Source: Pisaster brevispinus (Eukaryota > Echinodermata > Asteroidea > Forcipulatida > Asteriidae). From it: a stretch of DNA of 64,000 nt. Both the position numbers and the translations under genes were made by a program. Below the pieces are notes generated by a model that worked only from the letters and a program-made list of their open reading frames with translations, had not been told where the DNA came from and ran no database searches. The DNA lies in assembly GCA_023634235.1 (NCBI GenBank), contig JAMKCF010000009.1, positions 5,580,001 to 5,644,000 of the forward strand, written 5' to 3'. Shown here piece after piece: positions 52,801-61,800 of this stretch. The number at the start of each line of letters is the position of its first letter. The first letter of the stretch is position 1.

Positions 52801-55800
52801 AAACTGAGGAGACAGATGGACTTATGGGATGCTGTCAGGTTCCAGGAGGAGTCCCTAGCATCTTGGCTTGGGGCAGAAGTGATGGATCTGGAGCAGGTAC
52901 CATCTCAGATGGAGGATGAAGGCAAGACCAAGGCGAGGTTGGATCAGTTCAAGGTTGGTTATTGGTCAACAAAACTATTTTTCTCGTAATTTTGCGGCGT
53001 TGATCCATAATATGTTATAATTGATTACAATTTGTTTAATTTGTTTTTTAATAGACCGATGTGTCCAGTCGGGAAGCAGAGTTGACTCTTCTTGCAACCA
53101 CTGTGGAAGAGTTGAGATCAATGAACCCTGGCGCTGCTTTACCAGTAGTTGAAGAAGCTGTCCAGAGAGTTGAAGCGAACATCGTCCAGGCCAAACAGGT
53201 GAACATTCAAAAACTTGTTGCTTTCCAAGTCCTTTGAAAATAAATCCTTTTGAGAGAAAACAAAACAAAACAATGACCTTTTTCAACACCAACAATGCTC
53301 CATTGCTTCGAGTTGGATACATTATTGTTGAATATTTTCGATTTAACCTCAGCTTGCTTTGAACGCTGAGAGCAGCTTGGGCGAGTTCACCCTTCAGCGT
53401 GACGATCTCCGATCCAGAATCCAAGACATGATGTCGAGATTGAAGGAGCTTGATGACCGCTTGGCTGGATGCTCAGATCTCAGCCTCCCTGAGGAAGGCA
53501 TCGTTGATGAAATCAAGGAATGTCAGGTAAGGTTAGCTGAGGTCATTAAATGATCCATGTTATGAGGTAGGTCCTCATTATAATACACCCGATGAATCGG
53601 ACTATACTGAACAAATTATTGTGGAGTTTTATTGTTACAAATAATAAATACATCTGGATTTTCTTGATTTATTTCTGCACTCTGTGATAAGAACAAAGAG
53701 GTACTCCAACAGCTTTATTCCACGTACTGCTTCTCTTTGGAACTCCTTGCCTGGTGCATGTTTTCCTCCCTCCTACAATCTAGACTGTTTTAAGAGGAAT
53801 ATCAATTCCTACCTTCAGCTCTACTGAGTTATTTATCATCTTCAATGTTTTCCTCTTGTTGCCCTGTACCAAGAGTTGCTTTTAGCCTTGTCAGGGGTAA
53901 CTTGCATACAACAAATTTTTGTGTGACAAAAAACCTAAAATTATTTCAATAAACTAAATAAAATACTGCAGCATTAAAACACTCGCTTCATTACCCTTGA
54001 TAATTGATTATGGGTTCTTTGCTGATTCATCTTTTCTTATTAATCCTTAATAGTATTACTTAACATGTAATTCTTCCACTTCTCAGGCTGTGTCCAATGC
54101 CTTAGTCAACACCAGACCAGATGTGAACTCCCTAGCAGCAGACCTAGATGTACTATTGAAGAAGTTCCCATCGTCTAATGCAGCTCAGCTCAAGTTAGAT
54201 ATGGAACTTTTACACAAGACAATCGACGATGTCCAGCATAGAGATCACCAGGTAAGTACTCAACTTCAAGTTACTAATGGGCCACATACACACACTAGAT
54301 ATGGTCAACACTCTTCATTGCAGCTGCACCTGCACTATGGAACAATCTGTCTTTTAATATCCCTCAAGCTACATCTACTGACTCATTCAAATCTCTCTAA
54401 CACAGTGTTGTAATTTATTATTAAAGCGCTTAGAAACGCCAGCCAGAAGTGCTTTATAAATTTTTATTTTTGTTTGATCCAAATTATGGAGCAGCTGAGT
54501 AGTTATATGTCTAACTGATAAGGGTTTATTTTCTGGACAGTATTTGCTTAATGGAGCTATTGAAATTGTAACCTCTGCCTTCCAGTAGTTATTTCTCACT
54601 GTTTTCTTAATGTTGCGGTGTAATACAACTTTTTCTCACTAATTACCTGCAGATTGCCGAGGCATTGACCGGTACCCTAATGAGTCAATGTCAAGGCTCT
54701 CTCAGTGAGTTGAAGAAGGAGATGCAATCTACCGAGGAGGAGTTGAAGACAGTCTGTCATACCCAAGGGGAACCAGAGGCTCTGGAGAAGAGACTTAACC
54801 AGGTCAAGGTCAGTCGAGTTTCATTTAAACAGAATCTCTTTTGGTGATGAATCATCCACAGAGTCCATGTAGTTTGATACTCTTGATTTGAAGAGAATCT
54901 GCTACAAAACTGCAGGTATGGGTGGATGATCATTGAGCATGCAAATTAGCTTAATACAAACAAATTTGGCCAAACAGGAACAAGTTACAAGTTACCAGCC
55001 AAAGTGCCATCCATATTCATTGCTTGTGACTGGTTCAATGAAATGTTTTGCCCATCAGATTTTCGTAGGCATTATTTTCTGCTGGGCAGCTTATAGCACT
55101 CCGCACTAATGCTAAAAATAGAAGCTCAGTACCCGAATCTCAGAAAAACGTTAAATTTTAATAATGTTGGCACGCGTACATGTCCAAGCTGTTTGTTTAC
55201 TCGCTTGTACTGACTCGACTAGTACTACTGCGGTTTGGTTCGCTGATGATGCAGTGATCGCGTGAGTGGTGGATAGATTGTCTGACAGCCGGGTATATTG
55301 AGCAGAAGTAATGTCATTATTGGGGAGTGCTACTGTCTGCTTTGACAGAAAGAATACCGCCGCTACTATATGTGCTTTGATGTTTCAAATCTTGTTCTTT
55401 TTCTGTTCATTTTAAGGATCTCAAGAGCAACTTACTGCCACAGCATGTTTCAAGACTGTCAGCAGTCAATGCCAAGCTAGAAAAGCTCCTTCCTCTGCTC
55501 CCTGTAGACCAACAGTCGGCCCTGAGACATGAGTCTCAATCTAACGAAGACCAACTCACTAAGATACTCAAGGCTTCTGAAGAGTCTGAGAAGGCCCTGG
55601 AGTCATGCCTGTTGGACTGCCGAGACTTTGAGGAGACTGCTCAGGAGCTGTCGGAGGAAGTTCAAGACGTAGACAAGATCCTGGAGACTGCTCAGCTGCC
55701 GAGCTCTAGCTTAGAGGAGAGGAGAGCTCAGCTGAAAAAGTTACAGGTATTTGTCAAAGAGAGATAGATTGAACTGTGCAGTGGAAAGTAATGGCTGCCT

Positions 55801-58800
55801 CAATCAGGGGCATAGCAAGAGTACTTTCTACGGACGCAAGTTTGGACGCAAGTTTGCCGACGGGAGTTTCCTTTCAGAGGGGTTGTGTGGAAGCAAGTTA
55901 GTCGACTTGCTGCTATGCATTTTCCCCACTTTGCAGAAGTGTCAAAGCAAACTTAATGTACTTAAAAATAATGGTTTCTGGTCAGCAAAATGACGAAACT
56001 TTAGTCTGGAAGCCCTCTACTTCTTACTTACATCATTTGCCAACTGAGGCTCAAAATACCAACTGAGAAAAATTATTTGGTGTGTCACACCCCTGCACCC
56101 CTCAACCAACCCCCCCCCCCCCCCTAACATCTCTGGCAGCAATATATTGTCAGCAGAGAAAACCATTAAAAAAGTAAAATTTCAATTAAAAGGAACAAAA
56201 CTTTAAGCACAGAAGTTCTGTGTTCTGTTTGTTGCTGAAACCAAAAAACAAGAGGAATTAGCAAGTAGCTACATCAACAAACAAATAAGTGGTTATCTGT
56301 TTGTTGCTGAATCCAGAAAAACGAGGAATTAGCAAGTAGCTAAATCAACATACAAGTAAGTGCTTATCACAGCTTTGATTTTTGACTGACCTAACTATTT
56401 ACAGGACTTGTCTGAGCGGTTAGAGTTTGAGAGACCCACTCTGACCACAGTTGATCATAAGGCGGATCGAGTTCATACACGATGCGGTACTGAGAAGCCA
56501 ATAAGTCAAGCCTCTGACCTACGACGTGATTATGACCTCCTACAAGCAAGAGTCAAGGTAGGTTGTGATTGATAAATGACCAGAGGTATTGATTGATACA
56601 CACTTTTTGTGAATACTTTTAAAGGCAAATAACTCGCCCATTGCGTACGGTTAAACAAAATGTACAAGATTGTATTCTGGCACCTTTTACGAGGGGTTTT
56701 TTGTCCTGCTGTGTAGAATGCATGGTGTAGTCTAACATGTAATATTAATGAATGCTGAGTAATCTACAATCCTCCAATCGAATGTCTTGGATCTACTTGT
56801 GTGTAAATCAGCCCCAACAAATACCTCTGGAAGATTTGGTATGTCTGTCCTCGGGATAAGATCGTGCAGTTAACTATTACTGCTTCGTCCTTTGGATGGG
56901 ACGTAAAGCTGTTGGTCCTGTGCATTGTGTACTGCACGTAAAAGAACCCAATCACACTTATCACTAAGAGGAGGGGTTTGTACGTTCGTAGCGCTGCATG
57001 TAAACATAAAAGCATGCAGTAGAAAATGTGATCGCCGCGCACTGGAGCAAAAACGTAAGTCAAGAGAGTTTACAAGAGAATTATTTTGATAGTCAGCCAA
57101 TTTGCGCTACACTATTTATTTATTATTATTAGTGTAGTCACTGTTCATTACAGTACCAAATTCTTCAAATCCAACAAAATTTATGGCTTTTGAGGAATTT
57201 GGATGGATGGGTGGGGTTATTGAAGATATCTCAAAGACCTTGAGACTCTCTAGGTCGTTCTTAACAGATTTGAATCCATTTGGTTTGTTCAGGAGGCAAT
57301 GTTGCAGTGTGAGCAGGGAATCATTTGTCATGAAGACTTCCTGAGGACAGCGGATGAAGCGGAGACATTTTTACACCAGGCTGAAGAGTCCTTAGCAACT
57401 TGTACTGACCCCTCTGGTGACCGGGATTTGTGTCTTGACAAACTACACACATCAGAGGTATTGCTCTTTTTTGATGATTAGTCCTTGCACAGATGTTTAA
57501 GTTAAAACACTGTGATGCCACGGTGCTATTTCATACAGGCTGTTTGTAAACAATTTGTGTTTACTCCACCAAATAATCTGTTAAAAATGTCAGAAATTCC
57601 AAGTTCCCCATTGAAATGTAGCCAAAAAGCATGGGAAATGGAAATTACCCTGGGTTGATTCTTTGATTAAAAAAATTTCATCAATGACCTCCCCTTAATG
57701 TTTCAATGGTGGAAATGTTTTTAAAAAATTTACTGTGGGACTCCTTACCAAATTTCAAATAAAAAGTACTGAAACCTTGAGGTATGTACATTTGTGGAAG
57801 TTATAAACAAAACACAATTTTATTTCAACAGAATTTACTGTCCAAGCAGGACCATATCCAGTCTCATATAGATTCAGCTGCCCAGTCCCAGAGCAATCTG
57901 TCCCCTCAGACGAGCCCCGAGGGCCAGTCCACAATGCAGTCTGTCATCCAGAAACTCCAGGGCCAGTGGAATCAGGTCATAGCCGGTTTGAACCAGTGCA
58001 AAGCGGTTCTGGAAGACCGGGTACAGAAATGGAAGGAGTTTGAGGTTGATATGGGTGATCTGGATCACTGGTTGCAGGAGGCTGAAGGGGCGGTCAGTAA
58101 GGCCTCTGAGTTGAGAGAAGACCTACCCGAGAAAGCTTTACTTCTAGAGGAAGTCAAGGTATGGCAACAGACTTTATTTGGCAGGGCTTACAAAACATGT
58201 CTTAAGAGTGTGATTATTAGGGAGACCTTTAAGTAATTTATTGCAAAGTTTGGGGTGGGGTCCAAAAGTGGGTCGCATACAAATTCACGTGGATCGCCAA
58301 ACTTTGTCAGAAGCGCTAAATTTTGTTCAGTCCATTGGCAACATAGATTGCCTCACAGTCGGTCTATCATCGAAATCATGGTATTTTTTTTCCTGAATGT
58401 TTGTTATGAGTTCAATGCAATTAATAATCAATTTGTTTAATAAAAACAAACTGCTTCAATAAATAATTTACTCCTGTTTATATAAGTCTACTGTAATGTC
58501 ATTACCTCAGCAGGAGGGGGTTCAATCGACTGGTGACTGGTGGGTGGGTCACATTTTCATTTGGTCAATGGCCAGAAAGCTTGCGGACTGCCACCTCACA
58601 CAAATCTTGTGAAATTTATACAGACTGTATGAAAGACTGTGTAGTTTGATCTGTAACAAAAATGAATGCATATTTTTGCTGTTTGCTGAATTCATCAATT
58701 TTTCTGACAGACTCTGAGGGCTGAGATTCAGGATAAGTCTGAGCGAGTTGAGAAGTTGCAGCAGATGGCCGAGTCCCTGGTGGCAGAAAACTCACCAGAA

Positions 58801-61800
58801 GTGACTCAGCAAGTTGAGAGTCAGGCTGAGACCAGACAACAACACTATCAAGGTCTACTGGATAGAATCAAAGTAAGTTCCTATCTTAAGTTATTCTCCA
58901 AAATTGTTCTGCAAATTTGAAAAGAGTCCGATTGTTTGCGTTTCAAATATCAAGTAATAAACCGCAAGGGAAACTGACGGGATAAATTGTTTGTGTTTGG
59001 CAACACAAATATTTTCTCGTGTAGGAATGTTTCCAGAGTTTGGCACAATGTCAAGGCCCAGTAGACAGGCCTGGAATTTTATCGTTGAGAAGGCAAGGCC
59101 ATTTTCTTTTTGCAAAGGGCACTTCCATTGGGGAATCTGAAAGTCTATGGGATACTGTTGAAGGGGCACCAAGGCCAAGAACAGGGGCAACAGAGGCCAT
59201 GGCCTCAATGGCCTTTGTGTATTTTCAGGCCTGAGCTAAAAGTACTTAAGGTCCACTGGATTGCTGGCTCAACCTACAGGAACAATGTTCCTTCATGCTT
59301 AGGAAGCACCTGATTTTTAGGGGTAGAAGAACCCAACACACTTGGAAGAAAAAGGGTTTACTCTGGTGCTTTTGGGTATTACATTAAGCACCAAGTATTC
59401 ACAGTTATCTGCTTGGCTTAAAAGAAAAGGTTGATGTAGTAGAATAGAAGTAACAGTCCAAGAGTCTTTTAAGTCTAATAATTATTTCATAAGGCTGTAA
59501 CCAACTTGGCGGCTATAGCTATGGCTGCGACTGTGTTGTGGGTGTTTCTAAGGACGTACTATACTTCAACGCATGATGATGCAGAAATTTAGCTGTAGCC
59601 GTAGCTGTAGCCGCCAATTTGCACATGGCCTAAGGATCCTTTATCATATCTTATCATGAAAACGTTTCTTGGTCTGTGATTGTCAGGCTATTGAGGTACA
59701 GCAGGAGTCTGCAGTAGTCGCTCATGAGTCTTGGCAGGAGGCAGCAGAAGATATGTCAAGTATCATCACCTCAGTAGAGGAGTGTCTGAATCAAACGGCA
59801 GTCACGCCCTCAGATGTTCAAGAACTACAAACTAAGATGCAATGTCTGAAGGTAAACATTTCTCTTTTGCTGAAACAAAGCAGATTCAGAAAGTAGCTGG
59901 TGATCTTTCAGTTTTAGTAAATATATCATTTTTATGAGTGATGTCATTCCAGAGTTTACATAAAAAAAAGAAACAATTTGGCGTTGAACAGAGAAAAATT
60001 GACTAGAGTGGGACTTTAACCTGCGACCTCCGGGTTAAGGTGCCGGCACTCTTACCAACTGAGCTATCTAGCCCGGTGTTGGCGATCTCCCTATTTTGTC
60101 AATATCTGTGTTCAGGGGTGCCAGTCAGAAGAAAAAAGAAGTTCTGACATTGCTGCATATGTTAATTGAGTTTTTATGAAACACGCTTTTGCTTTGGTAC
60201 TCTTGTTTTTTAAAGATGCTGGGTCCCATTTTTGGCTGGTCTGAAATCAAAATTGTGATTTAAATTTTAAATAGCAATTTTTTTATGCAAGAAAGTTGTT
60301 AGCTTTCATTTAAGGTATTGCGCAAACAAATCCGCTAATAATATATAAGTGGTAGCTAATCAAAAACTAAAATAGAATTATTTGCAGGATCCTGACATTT
60401 TCTCTCATCCTTCAGCCATGTTCAAACAATTTTGCATGGTACATGTACTTTGTGCATTGTTCTTGGCATCTGCAAAGTGTGTTTTTAGTTATGAAACGGC
60501 ATCATCTGTCAAAATTGGTTCAGAGAGAGAGAGGGAAAAAAAAGAATGAAAAAAAAGAACGGAAAAAAAAAAAATCTTTTTGGCAGAAATCGGGCCATTG
60601 TGACATCTTCCTATGTTTTTTTTTTTTTTAAGAAAAGACGAGATTTAGATGATTATGTTTTCTTTCACACTGAATACCATTTTAATGTACACTTTCTCAC
60701 TGAATGTCATTTTAATGTACAGGACTTACAGTCCAAATGCCCTGAAGGCCAGTCTAAACTGAGTCAGCTCAACGACTGTACTGAAGGTACGCTAGCCTCC
60801 ACCGCAGACACTGGACGTGCCAAACTCAACCGGCAGGCCTCAGATCTCAATGACAGATGGGAGAGGGTTCTCGCCAGGGTGGCTGAGTCGGAGGCTAAAC
60901 TGACCAGGAGTCTCAGTCAGAGGCAGGATCATGATCGGAAGCGAGATGAGTTTGAGGCGTGGCTGACCGAGAAGGAGGCGGAGCTTGAGGAAGCTTCAAC
61001 AATGCAGCCAGATGTAGCCGGGAAAGAGACTGCCTGCCACAAATGCAAGGTCAGTTCTGAATATGGATCTTTTGTTTTCATATTTTATATATATTAATAT
61101 GAATATAATTTTGTGACAAAGGTAATTAAAGATTGGCCTATGAAATGGATAAATAGTAAACAAGATTGTACAGACTGCCTCTTCCCATTCCTGTTGGTAA
61201 GTCATCGCGCCTTACGCATGTTTATCTGCAGCATACCCAAAGTTGTTGTTATTTCCGTCTCCAAAACTTGTGTGTAATTTTATCAAAAATTACCAATTTC
61301 ATCACCCAGTTCAAAGGCATTTCTTATTATAGAAAATTCCAAGAATACCTTATGGTCTTTGAAGAATGTACGTAAAAGCCAAGTCCAGTTGTTAAACTTG
61401 TCTTGCATAAATCATTGCACAAATTCCTATGGGCCAGTGGGAGTGGCTTACAGTGGAATTACGTCAAGCAGGATAAGTTTACTCTCACCTTTCTCCTCCT
61501 CTTGTCTTGTCAACAGTGTTTTTTTTTAGGTAAATGCCTCGTCTACCAATTTTCAGATCTAGCTCTGGTCAAGAGGCTCAAAAACACATATCTCAAACAC
61601 CCCTCATTCTTTAACAGATGTAACAGATGTAATGATTGCATGAGGGCTATAGAATGTTACTTTTTATTGCACATCGGTGTAGGATAAAATCCAAAGAGTG
61701 ATTACGTTTCGTTCTGTTTGTCTCTTGTTCAGACTCTGACACAGGATGTTGATGCACACGAGCCTAGATTGGTTGAGATAACAAACAGTGCTGAGCAGTT

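Larger units (their letters stand above)
58159..59686 (+). other. Nesprin introns 40 and 41
   Basis: Introns of 0.55 and 0.81 kb around exon 41. The second carries a SINE tail fragment (58948-58990, minus), a CAGGCCTGG element and a MITE. The first shows nothing but AT-rich sequence. Confidence 0.55.
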
